From contig NC_087071.1 of NCBI RefSeq assembly GCF_963678635.1, forward strand, positions 37,659,858 through 37,723,857: DNA of 64,000 nucleotides, in the 5' to 3' direction. How positions within the stretch are numbered: position 1 is the stretch's first letter; each line of letters begins with the position of its first letter. The notes below the pieces were generated by a model that had not been told where the DNA came from, made no database searches, and was given only the letters and a program-made list of their open reading frames with translations. Made by a program: the position numbers and the translations under genes. Source of the DNA: Symsagittifera roscoffensis (Eukaryota; Xenacoelomorpha; Acoela; Convolutidae). This document shows positions 13,216 to 23,799 of this stretch, piece by piece.

Positions 13216-13560
13216 GAGAGATTTAGGGTGGGCGGGGGGCGGACGCACCTTTTCCTTAGGTTTCAACCACCTGCCGAACTGAAGGGTCCTCCCTTTGTAC
13301 TATTTTGAGACATCGAATTTTTGGCTGACGGACCCTAAAATTGTTCTAAAGGCAATTTCGGCGCCAATACACGCTAATTTTCTAATAAAACTTTCCAAAA
13401 TGTGCGTAAAAAAAAGACTATTTTTGGCCTGTTTTTCAAAATTTTACCTGAGCCGGAGAAATCTTGGCCAAAACAGGGTCTTTTTATTGCTTTGAGAGAG
13501 CTTGCGAAAATAATTTTGGTCGACCTAAAAAAGGACAAAATTTTGAGAAAATCCTAGATT
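13215..13560. mobile_element. G-tract MITE, diverged copy
   Basis: Shares the G-rich start (GGTGGGCGGGGGGCGGACGC), the block GTACTATTTTGAGACATCGA and the inner half with the copies at 42.8 and 44.7 kb. It sits between the two members of an older direct repeat (12,996-13,215 and 13,912-14,135). Confidence 0.45.
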
Positions 13561-13911
13561 CGTTCTTGCATATTACATGGTTTTAATCAGATAAGTACCA
13601 CGTGTTTTAGATTCTAGCGTTTTTAATTAACTCTAGTTGATGGCTATTTTTTGCATCGCCGAAACTATTTTTAGTTAACGCTTATTCCTTGCTGCAGCGT
13701 TTTTCGTCTACAGCGAAAGTTCGTGCGACTATAACCCTTTCAAATGCCAATGAAGCAAAATTTTAGTCTTTCATTTCAGATCAAACAGAAAAAACTTCTT
13801 GCGTTCAAATGTTGCATTTATAGTCAATTACGGGTAACGAGTTTAGGCAGCATTTTCTTTTGATCTAGCGAGAAAATGGACGATTACATTGCATTATAAA
13901 ATTATCAAACT

Positions 13912-14135
13912 GGCATGCCAACGTCGAGGAGCTGCAATGACTGTTAGACTTGTAGACTCGTCAAAATTCATGCATTTGCGATTTTCACAGAATTTCGAGA
14001 CCTCAGCTTTTATGCTACGCCGAATTTTTATCCTACAATGCAGTAGACTGAATAATTAAATTGGACGTTCGCCGATTGTAAGAACAGGCGAATAGGGTTG
14101 AGTCATCGATTTTCTCCGCTATCATTTTAGATTTA
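13912..14135. repeat. Old direct repeat, right member
   Basis: Partner of 12,996-13,215; shares AATTTTTATCCTACAATGCA-type and ATCGATTTTCTCCGC-type blocks with it. No coding frame is conserved between the two, so they are not remnants of an obvious gene. Confidence 0.6.
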
Positions 14136-14934
14136 ACATTCCAGACATTCCAGCTTTCAAGTGAGCAGAACTAAGTGTTTCAATTTTTGTTTTCAAAAAA
14201 AGACAAATAGATCAATGCTACCTTGATTTGAATAAAAATCGTCCGTTTAAAATTTAGTTTTTTCAAGAAGTTTCCAGAAACTTCCATTCATTTTTAGTTC
14301 CGTTTATCATAAAATTGCAGGCAATAATTTGGAAAATGTTAACTGAAGCGTTAGCAGAAATGTTAGCTCTAAGCCTAATTGTTGTGATAATTTTTAAAAT
14401 AGATGTCCTTTTCCTTTGTTCAAACCATGAGTTTTCAGATGATTTGAGCTAGAGGCATCAACATTTGATTAAGTTCGATAGTCATAAGTTGTCCACTATA
14501 CAATAAAAAGCCCACAAAAAAGTCCCGGCCGCCTTAGCTTTGGGCGCGTAAAGATTACCTCCAAAATCTATAGTGCAGATCATCGGAGCTTCATCATTGG
14601 ACCGAGCTATAAAATTTGCCACTCATTCCTTTCAGTAGCGATTACAAGGAAGATCGTTTACTGTCCTCGGCCTCGGCTTCAATACCAATAACAAAAATCG
14701 ACTGAAAACATTACAACGATTTCAAACCCGAGGAAGCCTGGAAAAAGAGAAGGAACTTGTCATCTGGCACGACAAGAAGAAACGCTGCAAAACGAGGACA
14801 CGTACAGTGAAAAGGAAATCAAGAAAAGAAAATAAAGAGGGAGACAAGAAACAAAAATTGAAGAAGAAATCGAAAAACCAGAAAAATGAAAAAGTTCAGT
14901 TCAGTTCAACAAATAAAGTATCTCTTACTTAACT

Positions 14935-15175
14935 TGCGTTGGTAGCTCCTGAGGTTTTATTATCTTGGACCGGTGAAGTAAGTTTGTAGGAGTAGAGTTC
15001 ATAATTGTTTTCTCGAAAAGACCTGCTTTTGTAGCTTCGGATGTTTGGTTATCTTGTAGGGGCGAATCGAGTTTCTTCGAGGTGGCACGAAACTATTATT
15101 AGCTCATTTTTTATTAGCTTTTGTAGCTTCTGAGGTTTAATTACCTCGAAGCGGCGAAGTTAGTGTTTTGAAGCT
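14935..15175 (+). repeat. Three ~90-bp 5' monomers of the LINE
   Basis: Three spaced copies of a motif like GTAGCTTCTGAGGTTTAATT, each followed by a CGAAGTTAGT-like end, start near 14,941, 15,031 and 15,121. Tandem 5' UTR monomers are known promoter units in several LINE groups. Here they lie directly before ORF1 and are probably the element's own promoter region. Confidence 0.45.
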
Positions 15176-15248
15176 CACTAAACACTATCGCCGTAAAGAC
15201 ACATGATCAGTGAGTGATCCCTTTGATCCTTGAAAACGTAAGCTGTGC

Positions 15249-15942
15249 ATGGTTATCTACGGAAACCCAAGCATTAAAGTGATGCAAGGTGACCGCTGTC
15301 GTAATCATTACTGCGCAAAAGGCCTCAAGATGCCAGCTTACCAGTCCATGTGCCAACCAGCTGTAATTTGGTGCTGCAACGATTGCAGTAAAGTTGTGAA
15401 GGAACTGATTAATGAAGATGAAGAGTCTGAAAAAAAAACAGTTCTAACATGAAATTATAAGAAGATCTCTACAAAAAGAACACAACGATGACGGACATTT
15501 ATAAGTTTCTTGCCGGAACGTCTCAAAGAAAAGTTAACAAAAATACATGAGTTCGAGAGAAAGTAACAAATCCGAAAGTCAAGCTCATAAAAGAAACCAT
15601 AATCGAAGCAACAAAGGAGCAAAAAAAAAGAGAAGAAGCCGAAGAGAAGCGGCGAAAGAAAAAGATTATCCTATGCGAACCAAAAAAAATATGGCAACCA
15701 ATTTCGAAGCGAAAAATAACGAGGACGAACAGTTAGCTAGGAATCTTCTATCAAGCATCGACAAGGCAGAAAAGCAAATTATGAGAACTGCTCGACTAGG
15801 TAGGAAAACTGACGAAACTACCAATAGACCACTCCTGGTTTCCTTCAATAACGAACAAGATGCTGTCGAACTAAATCGAAATCTACCAAAAAAGAAAGAT
15901 GCAACCACTAAAATCAGAAGTCTCAGGATCAACCCGAAATGA
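15249..15942 (+). pseudogene. LINE ORF1 remnant (PHD-like zinc cluster and RRM-like region)
   Basis: The first open stretch (15,249-15,452) has the cysteine pattern C-x4-C-x13-C-x7-CC-x2-C, ending in WCCNDCSK, close to the PHD-like fingers of CR1-type ORF1 proteins. The second (15,547-15,942) is very basic, then carries RTARLGRKTDETTNRPLLVS, typical of the RRM-like ORF1 domain. Downstream, KKREEVRKMINRAKNLN-like coding is still visible to about 16,030. The two stretches are in different frames, so the ORF is broken. Confidence 0.6.
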
Positions 15943-16249
15943 AGTCTGAAAAAAAGGGAAGAAGTACGAAAGATGATTAACCGAGCAAAAAACTTGAACG
16001 TTCAGGAAAAAAGGAACTTCATGCATCTGGTCCGACGAATGCAGATGATAAAAGTCAAAAGAAAACGTCAAATCAGGAAAACTGGCATTCTGGTACACGA
16101 ACTTTGTCACTTTTACTGATAAAATAATCGAAGAAAAAGACATCCCGCCAGATTTAATTGCGCTAGTAGAAGCAAAGCCAAAAAATTGGAACATCAACTG
16201 GAACCCTTTTTGCCACAAAACTAAAAATTAAAATAGTGAGTTAATAAAT

Positions 16250-18719
16250 ATGAGCTCAAATGACAACGGACGCGGAATTTTTTTCTATATCAATAAAACA
16301 ATAGACTACTCAAGCAGACAGCAAACGAAAGAATACCATGAAATTATTATATGCGACATTTCCATTGATAAAAAAATGATTTGTCTGGCCATCTTCTATC
16401 GGACCCCAAACTTGACAAAATTGAAAAATATTTCGTCGGATCGATTTCAGTGGATCGGGCATCTGCGAAAAATATACCAAGAACTTCACTGTATTAATGA
16501 GAGATACAAATCTACCATCAATAAACTGGGAAGACATGAGTAAAAATCAGGACGACTACAGCAAAGAGTTTAGATTCTTAGAAACCTGACGGGATGTTTT
16601 CCTAATTCAGCATATTACGGAACCAAATCGCATTACTGCTGGAGACAAAACTTCACTTCATTTAAAATCAATGATCAAATCACCATTGCATCACAGTGAC
16701 CATGTTTTAGTTGAAGCAGAACTACCCGTAAACTGGGTCAATATCAAAAGCAAAACCTGCTATAACTTCGCCAAAGTTAATTTTGAAGGAATGCGGATAA
16801 AGTTTTCAAATATCGAGATCGAATATGAAAATGATGTTGATAAGATATGGAGAAATTTTTGAAAAAATCCAACAAAATCAAAAGAGAAGTATGTACAACT
16901 ATCAAAAATGAAACATGGATACAAAGAGGTACCACTCGTAAGCACTACTAAAAAACCAATAAGAGCCAAAAAGAAGGCTTGGGCCAAATTTTGCAGATAC
17001 CAGACAACGAATAATTTTGATGAGTACAAAAAAAACAAATGCTGAGAAAGCAACCATCAGAAAATATCAATCAAATAAGGAGAAAGAAACATCAAAACAA
17101 GTAAAAAGACGAAACCGAAAAACGTTTGGGGCTATGCGCGACAAAAAAATTGTACTAGAAAATGCAATACCCGCGTTAATATAAGAAGACGGCTCGTAAA
17201 CAACAAACGAAAGTGAACAAACCTGTGGTCTTATCAGTTGTTTTTTTCATCAGTTTGTACACATGAGCCTCCCGGTGAGTTGAACATTGCAGATATAGAT
17301 TTCGCTTCCGAAATTAGTAACAATCTAGAAATAACTGAACAAAATGTCAAAGAACAACTGGACCTGCTTGGAACATCGAAGTCACCAGGACTCGACAAAA
17401 TCCACTCTAAGCTACCATTTGAGCTGAGACAATTCTCGGCCGAGAAACTGACAAAAATGCTAAACAAATTTTGTGAGGAGAGCAAATTAGCGGAAGTTTG
17501 GAAATTAGCTCACATAGCATCCATCTTCAAAAAAGGCAAGAAATTACTGGCGGGCAACTATCGCCCCGTAAGCCTGACATCAATAGTTTGCAAACTCTTC
17601 GAAAAAATCATCAGACTCCATCTGATGAAACATCTTTAGGACAATGAAATCTTTGTAAATGATTTTTTCGGGAGATCGTCTCAACTGCAACTTTTGAGAG
17701 CGCTGGACGACTTTACCGAAAATATATACCGTCGAAAAGAATTGAACCCACATAGAAGGTTGGTAGGAATATTACACCAGTATGGTATGAGAGGCAAAAA
17801 ATTAAAGGATTTTCTTTCAAAAAGAAGACAAAGAGTGGTAATAAACGACACGAAGTCAGAATGGAAAATTTATTTGTTTGCAGATGATGCAAAACTATAT
17901 ACGGAGATAAAAAACGACATGGCCGTCAAAACTCTGCAAAAAGATCCTAAGAATCTCGAGAAGTGGTCAAACAACAGCCTTCTAAATATCAACGACGACA
18001 AGTGTGTCCAAATGACTATCTCGCATGCGAACTTTGATCATACTGCAAGAAGCTATTGGCTATATGGGAAGCAACTGGAGAAGGTGGAGGAAGAAAAGGA
18101 TCTGGGATTTTCAATTGATAGTAAATTTTCTTTTGAGTCGCACGTTTTCGCAAAGGTAAAAAAGGCCAGCTCAGTAGTTGCCATTTTTCTGAAGACTTTT
18201 ATAAGAATGACAAAACATGTCTTTCTGAAAATATATAAGGGGTCTCATTCCACCTCATCTTGAGTTTCGTAACCAACTAAGCCATCCGCGATTAAAAAAA
18301 CATGTATGATTGATAGAAACATGTAACAATGGTTGGCAACATGAATGGTTATTGAATTACAGGATCTAAGCTATAACGAGCGATTGCAAAAACTAGATCT
18401 ACGTCCCTTGAGTGCCGTAGATGACGAGGAACAACGATTGAAATGTGCAAGATTGGGTACAACCGCTGTGATCTGATAGCGTTGACGGAAAAAAGACAAC
18501 AGGGCAAACGGCAGCAAATTTTTTTGAAGAAAGGCCAGTCTAGAAGTACGAAAACATTACTCTACAGTTCGAGCAGCAACAGACTGGAACGCACTGCCAA
18601 GTGAAATCATAAATTCTAAAACAACGAATGTTTTCAAACATAAACTGAACATTTTTTGGAGAAAAAGTAGAGTAAATGAAATCGAACGAAGAATTGAAAA
18701 GGAATACAACACGAGCTGA
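16250..18719 (+). pseudogene. LINE ORF2 remnant (endonuclease and reverse transcriptase)
   Basis: 16,250-16,543 holds an endonuclease segment (GRGIFFYINKTI; MICLAIFYRTPN), and 16,671-16,862 its C-terminal HHSDHVLVEAEL. 17,238-17,639 holds reverse transcriptase motifs 0-2 (SKSPGLDKIHSKL; NYRPVSLTSIVCKLFEK). 17,694-18,263 holds the FADD catalytic motif and a thumb segment. About 30-40 codons that normally lie before FADD (the VPQGSVLGP region) are absent. 18,550-18,719 holds the C-terminal TDWNALPSEIINSKT end. Several frame changes and stops make it inactive. Confidence 0.75.
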
Positions 18720-18771
18720 TCGAAAGTGTTAAAAATTTGTCTATATGATCAGAATGAACTGAACTGAACTA

Positions 18772-20460
18772 AAACAGTTTTTAAAAATTTAATACAAAAT
18801 TAACTTGCTGAAAATATAGGACCCAATGGGGATCAGACTTGTGTTGGAAAAAAATTTGATTTTTTTGTTTCAAAGTCGAACCCTGATTGCAATGAGACTG
18901 AAAATATATGGGGGGGAAGTTTTATTTATTAGTCTATAAAGAAAACAACTGATACTAATTCCAATGTAATTGCTGAGTGTTTTACCTGATACTTATTCAA
19001 GCATGGAATTGCCATAAAATTGATTGTCATAGTGGTAACCTTAGGTTAGGACACAAAATTGTCTTATAATTGATTAATACAATGCTTTGCTACGAGCTAA
19101 AATTGAAATTTGTTTGAAAATATCACTTCTGATTTTGCAAGGATGACAAGTTAGGAAATTTTTGAACTGGGAAATTTTATTTTATTATGCACATGGTATA
19201 AAAAAGCAATCCAAAAGAAAAAGATCGTTTGAGAGTTTTCCAAGATTACGTTTTGCACACAAAAAGCAAATTTTAGTTAATGTACAAAACTGATTTTACG
19301 CATAAAAAATATACAAAAAATTTTGATACGGAAAATGTATGATCAACATTCTTTTTAATCAAATTTTTTTTTATGTTTGACAATACACCGATATGTCGAA
19401 CCAGAAAAAATTAACCCAGGATCTTTAAAAAATCTCTTACACCATTTTGACGAGAATCTTGATAGTTTTTATGACTAGCGTTTACTCATAAGTTTAATCA
19501 GCATTTTTAGTCTAAGGAGGTCAACCCGGGTCTAGAATTTACTTCCGCAGGGGGATCTCTCACTAAACCAGGGAGGGCGGGTATGTTTTAGCGCAGAAAA
19601 CGGCTCGAAATCAAAATTTTTACACCTTGAACTGAAACTCGTGCGGTCGAACCTGGTTAATTAGCCTACCTCCCCACAAACACTAAAATTTCCCCTAACA
19701 CATCTACACCACCCCCTCCCCTATACCAAAAAGCACTTACTTCCCTTTTATGCCCCCCACATGCACACACTCTTGCTCAACTTCCTGCCACTTGACACCT
19801 CAGTAAGATTTTTAGATGGGGGAGGGGCGGCGAAAATGTCTGTAGGTAGGGGACATAGGTGTGTGGTATGGAGGGGGGGGGGGAGCACGGGTTGATAATA
19901 ATTTTCCCGTAATTTTGCATGGTAAATTTAAGTAACAGGTAAACGGTTGGAGACAATTAGAAGTAGAAAAAACACAAAGAAAACAATACAATTTTTCGCA
20001 GTAGCCGAATATAAAGTCCAATTCAACAATTGCAACATTAAAGTTTTGATATTTTATTTACAAGGTTTTGAAAAAAAAACCTAGGCTCTAACACTTAAAG
20101 AACTTTTATAATCCGTTATATTCTTTCATAATCCAGTATAGTCTAATGTAATTGATTATATTGGAATAAATTGGTTTGTGCTTCATTTATTTTAAAATCG
20201 ATTATGATTCCACGATCACCGATTAACTTAAAAATTGAAGGACACAGACCAAGAACAACCATTAAAATTGGTTATTATCCATGAAAACTTATCGCGGGAA
20301 CCTTTTTTGTTCTCTTTAACTTAAATTATGTAAATCAAAAAGGAATTTTTGAAAATTAAATTCGTTCTGCTTTTTGTGGTTTTTAGAGCATAAGACGCAA
20401 TTCAGTCCCCGACTAAAAAAATGAAATTCAACAAACGGCTCTGGTTTTTTTCAGCTAATG
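18772..20460. other. No gene seen
   Basis: AT-rich DNA with a C-rich patch (19,680-19,760) facing a G-rich patch (19,815-19,890) and a TATAATYGATTATAA-type cluster at 20,095-20,280. The last 100 bases may be the 3' flank of the cysteine-peptide gene. Confidence 0.45.
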
Positions 20461-20464
20461 AATT

Positions 20465-20876
20465 TTATTGATAAAAATCTGGCTCACAAAGTGTTCGATT
20501 ATTCCGAAAATTGTTATGCCAACCAATTAGAATACTGCAACATACTTGATCTGAAGCTAACTTTGTAACACAGCTGATGTACTCAATAAAATTGATGTTT
20601 AAAAGATGCTGGTGAAAAAAAGAGCTAAAACGTTTGTTATGAATTTCTGAAAATTGAAAATTTTTTTCTGTAAAAGTTTCTCTTTTTTAATTTCGCATAG
20701 TTTTGTTTCCCTTTTTTTATTAAGACACAAAAAACCCTTTTACCTTCACCTTCAACTGGCGTGCATATTTGATAATCCATGCAGCCGAGATGATTCTCAC
20801 ATGGTCTTCGTTTTGCTTCGATGTTTCTCGCAAAAGCAGCCAGAAAAAAGAATAGCGAGACGAATATTAATTTCAT
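20465..20876 (-). CDS. Two-exon gene for a secreted six-cysteine peptide (72 aa)
   Basis: Exon 1 (20876-20744) starts at an ATG and encodes a clear signal peptide (MKLIFVSLFFFLAAFARN), then a Cys motif CENHLGCMDYQIC. The donor is GAAG|GTAAAA; an equivalent donor six bases earlier would remove two residues. Exon 2 (20550-20465) follows GCTTCAG, keeps phase and supplies VCC and a final LC, giving six cysteines spaced C-x5-C-x5-C-x9-CC-x16-C. The intron is 193 bases. The stop codon lies inside an AATAAA, so the 3' end is very compact. The product is probably an extracellular disulphide-bonded peptide; the first three cysteines resemble Dickkopf or WAP-like spacing, but no family is assigned. A decayed paralog lies upstream. 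The start is certain enough; the exon 2 acceptor is an inference. Confidence 0.6.
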
Positions 20877-20942
20877 TATTGCAAATATGTCATTTCAGAT
20901 TCGCTAAAAAAGTTTTTGTGCTGAAAAAGATCAGTCATTGGA

Positions 20943-20949
20943 TGACTCA
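20943..20949 (-). promoter_or_regulatory. TGAGTCA (AP-1-type) site upstream of the cysteine-peptide gene
   Basis: A perfect TGAGTCA lies about 67 bases upstream of the start codon of the six-cysteine peptide gene. Between it and the ATG is a TTTTTCAG that may be a 5' UTR splice or trans-splice acceptor, and a short upstream ATG frame. A seven-base match can occur by chance. Confidence 0.2.
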
Positions 20950-22149
20950 TTAATACAACTGCTGGCTATAAAAAACGAGATCAATTCAACATCCCTATAC
21001 ACAGGTCAGATTAAAATTAGATTTTTATTTGATTTCATATCTGTTTAACACAGTTTCCGGGTAATTCTTGCTTGATCTGCATATCTTGAGTTTGTTTGCA
21101 CGCCTAGTGATTTTAAGATGAAGAAAAAAGTTACCGTTTATCAGCTTTTTTCCTCTGATTCTTTTTGTATGTGAATGAACACAACAAGTCGGTTTAGAAG
21201 TCATCGGCAAACTCCCAGCTTAGGAGAAGGTCGCTCTCATCTGTGTTTTCATTGTGAGATGAAGAAGTCGGGTCGGTTGATAAGTTATAAAGACATGATA
21301 TTTTGTTCGTTCACTTTTTAGCTTCCAGTTTCGTAAATTTTGATGCTGGACCAATAATTGGCAACCCTTTAAAGTAGAAAAAAAATCCGACCATAGAAAA
21401 TGGGGAGAGAACTCTGTATCCGGGTATGTTCTAGTTTTTTTTTTCTTTTTTTTTCGACGCAAAATTATCTACCACAAATAAAGATCGGACTGGGTTGAGT
21501 GATATATCAAATTAAAGCCCTCTCAGTCAAAGGTTCAAGATTCGAACATTATCAAAAAATTTCGAAAAAGTTTCCCTTAGGAATCAAAAACTTCAAAAGT
21601 TTGAGGAAAAATGTTTGAAAAATTATTCGAAAAAATTTCGATTTTTTTTTTGTTTTTTCGATTTTTTGTTTTTTTGTCTGCAAAAATTGCTTTCCAATTT
21701 GCTTTCCAATTTACAATGACTGACGATAAAGCCTCAGTTTTTTGCTCAGATTCCTTTATCATATCAAGTTGAAAAAACGACGCAAACTGGAAAAAAAAAG
21801 TTGTAATTTTTTAAGACTGGTCCGAGCATTATGTGCTACTTGCACAGTAACCGGCTATCGTTGTATCGTTTGTAATCGATTTAAGTATGATCCCAATACA
21901 ACTTAATTTGCATGCTTTTATTTACGTCTTTTTCTGATCAAATCGATTCTAAATCAATCTTAATCCAAAGTCGTCAGTGCGGAAAAAAAACTAGCATATC
22001 ATTTCCGCAAATGTACATTTAAAAAAAAACTTTTTTTTGACTTCATACTATATGAGTTACCATTCACAAATTGAGAAAAACAATTATATCTTTTCAATGT
22101 TGAAGCAAGCAAGCATTGTAAGACGAAAGAAATCTTCAAAATCATAGTT

Positions 22150-22286
22150 CTTACCTTTAACCTAGTCAACTCTTTTTTTTCCCACAAAAAACCACAAATT
22201 GCGGTCGGTGTTTTTGTTCTGCTTCGAAGCTTAATGCAAAAACAACCAGTGGAAAAAATTTGTTGGCGGATTTTAATTTTCTTGAT
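22150..22286 (-). pseudogene. Remnant of exon 1 of a cysteine-peptide paralog
   Basis: Read on the minus strand, this stretch aligns with exon 1 of the gene at 20.5-20.9 kb through the signal-peptide region (GGTTGTTTTTGC beside GGCTGCTTTTGC) and the following codons (TTCGAAGCAGAACAAAAACA beside ATCGAAGCAAAACGAAGACC). A donor-like AAAG|GTAAGA follows at 22,155. The reading frame is eroded, so I treat it as a dead or dying copy of the same host gene. Two copies of a mid-sized repeat sit immediately upstream, between it and its matching flank. Confidence 0.55.
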
Positions 22287-22925
22287 CGTTCCGTTTTTTG
22301 TAACGAAAGTAATGAAATATTTGTGCTCGTGGTGGTTTTTTTTCTTCAGATAAATTTCGACATTTTAACAAGCCATTTTTGACGGATTTTTTTATATCAT
22401 TCGGAAAGTGTTGTTGTCATGAGCTCAAATTGAAACAAAATTCCCTGTGATCCTTTTTGGTAAGTTTATAGGGATTTAAAGACTGCCTTTTTGGCCAATG
22501 TAAGACAATTAACGCGCAAAATATTTCGCGCTATTAACGCGTGAGCGGAAGCGGAGGTTTAATCCGTCTTAAAAACCGTTCCAAATTGATCGAAGGAAGC
22601 TTATTTGCCATAATTGGTTTGTTACTAGGAGCAAAATTTATCACTTTGTACTTTATAAGGCGTGTGGGGGGATGATTTTCACAAATTATCTCAATATTTT
22701 CTATAATTTTTTTTTCAATTCACTTGTTTCTTATTTATTTCATTTGTTATATTTTGTATGGCGTGTGGGGGGGGGGGGTTGATTTTCACAAGAAACTCAA
22801 TTTTCAAATAGAAAAAAAACTTTCGTTTCATTTTTTACATTTAACTTTTTCGTTTTATTACTGCTCTTTAGTCGTTAAAAAGCAGACGGAACAATCAGGG
22901 CTTCGCTCTGATCCGTGTAGTTTTG
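22287..22925 (+). mobile_element. Stem-loop-ended nonautonomous repeat, copy 1
   Basis: First of two head-to-tail copies. It runs from a degraded GTAACGAAAGTAATG end to CAGGGCTTCGCTCTG. It contains the family's internal TTAACGCGCAAAATATTTCG block and a GTGTGGGGG block that is locally duplicated (22,660-22,790). It lies inside the cysteine-peptide paralog. Confidence 0.65.
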
Positions 22926-23460
22926 TTGTTCCGACTTTCGATACGAAAGTAACGGAATATTTGTGCTCGGGATGGTTTTTTTTTTCTTCAGAGAAGTTTC
23001 GACTTTTTAACTAGCCATTTTTGACGGAATTTTTTTATATCATTCGAAAGCTATTGTTGTCCTAAGCTTGAATTTGAAAAGATATTTTACCTGTGATCAT
23101 TTTTCATAAAGTTATGGGGGTTTAAAAACTGCCATTTTGGCCAATTTGGGACAATTAACGCGCGATAAATTCCGCGCTATTAACTTGCAAGCGAGATTTA
23201 ATCCGTCTAAGAAATCGTTCCAAATTGGTTCAAGGAAGCTTATATAACATAATTGATTTGTTAATAGGCGCAAAATCTATCACTTTGTACTTAATATGAC
23301 GTGCGGGGGGATGTTTTTACATAAAATCTCAAACTTTTTAGAAAAAAAATTTTTTTTTCTTATTACATTGAAATTTTTCATCTTATTAATGCCCCATAGA
23401 CCTTAAAAGGCAGTCGGAACTTTCAGGGCTTCGCCCTGACACGAGCAGTCTTGTTCAGTT
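22926..23460 (+). mobile_element. Stem-loop-ended nonautonomous repeat, copy 2
   Basis: The best-preserved member. The left end has TTCCGACT followed by the stem ACTTTCG-ATA-CGAAAGT. The right end has AGTCGGAA, then the stem CAGGGC-TTC-GCCCTG and ACACGAGCAGTC. The middle has the near-palindrome TTAACGCGCGATAAATTCCG. About 525 bp long, with no ORF. Confidence 0.7.
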
Positions 23461-23477
23461 TTAATTTCAGCTTCGCT

Positions 23478-23790
23478 GATAATTTTTCCGAGGAAAGCAA
23501 GATCATTCACCAACCAACTGCTGGCTTTGAGAAACGAAATCAAGTTAACATCCTTTTATGCAGGTCAGATTAAAAATGGACTTTTCTTTGATTAAATACC
23601 TTTTTAACAGAGTTTTCAGTAGTTTAGCATATCCTGCACTTCTTGGGTTCTTTTTAGGCTTAGTTACCTTAAGAGGAATCATACTGTTCTTTACTGTTTA
23701 TCGGCTGTTTTTTTCATCTGATTCTTCCTGTAATGTGACAGCAGTTATAACATTTGATTTAGAAGGAATCGGCGAAATCACATCTTGGTA
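23478..23790 (-). repeat. Duplicated upstream flank of the cysteine-peptide paralog
   Basis: This stretch matches 20,915-21,215, the upstream flank of the intact cysteine-peptide gene. Shared blocks include CAACTGCTGGCT, AGGTCAGATTAAAA, TCATCTGATTCTT/TCCTCTGATTCTT and a TAGAAG..ATCGGC block. A 77-codon open frame on the plus strand here is not kept in the other copy, so it is not called as a gene. The order (exon remnant, repeat pair, flank) shows that the repeats landed in the paralog after the duplication. Confidence 0.6.
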
Positions 23791-23799
23791 GAAAGGACC

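Larger units (their letters stand above)
14525..18771 (+). mobile_element. Decayed LINE of the CR1/L2/Jockey type
   Basis: Parts in order: a 5' region with three monomer-like repeats (14,935-15,170); an ORF1 region with a PHD-like Cys cluster and an RRM-like segment (15,249-15,942 and beyond); an ORF2 region with endonuclease (about 16,250-16,730), reverse transcriptase (17,238-18,263) and a C-terminal segment ending in 18,719; and a 3' tail of GAACT units ending at 18,771. The endonuclease keeps the IFYRTPN-like motif and a SDHV end. The reverse transcriptase keeps NYRPVSLTSIVCKLFEKII and FADDAKLY, and the C-terminus keeps DWNALPSEI. Frames are interrupted several times. The left boundary is uncertain. 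Confidence 0.8.

Noticed and set aside
21025-21210. Minus-strand frame with PTCCVHSHTKR as a further cysteine-peptide exon
   Set aside because: The CC motif is suggestive, but no acceptor precedes it and the matching flank at 23.5 kb does not keep the frame.
23558-23791. 77-codon hydrophobic frame on the plus strand
   Set aside because: It lies in the duplicated upstream flank of the cysteine-peptide gene, and the frame is not kept in the other copy.
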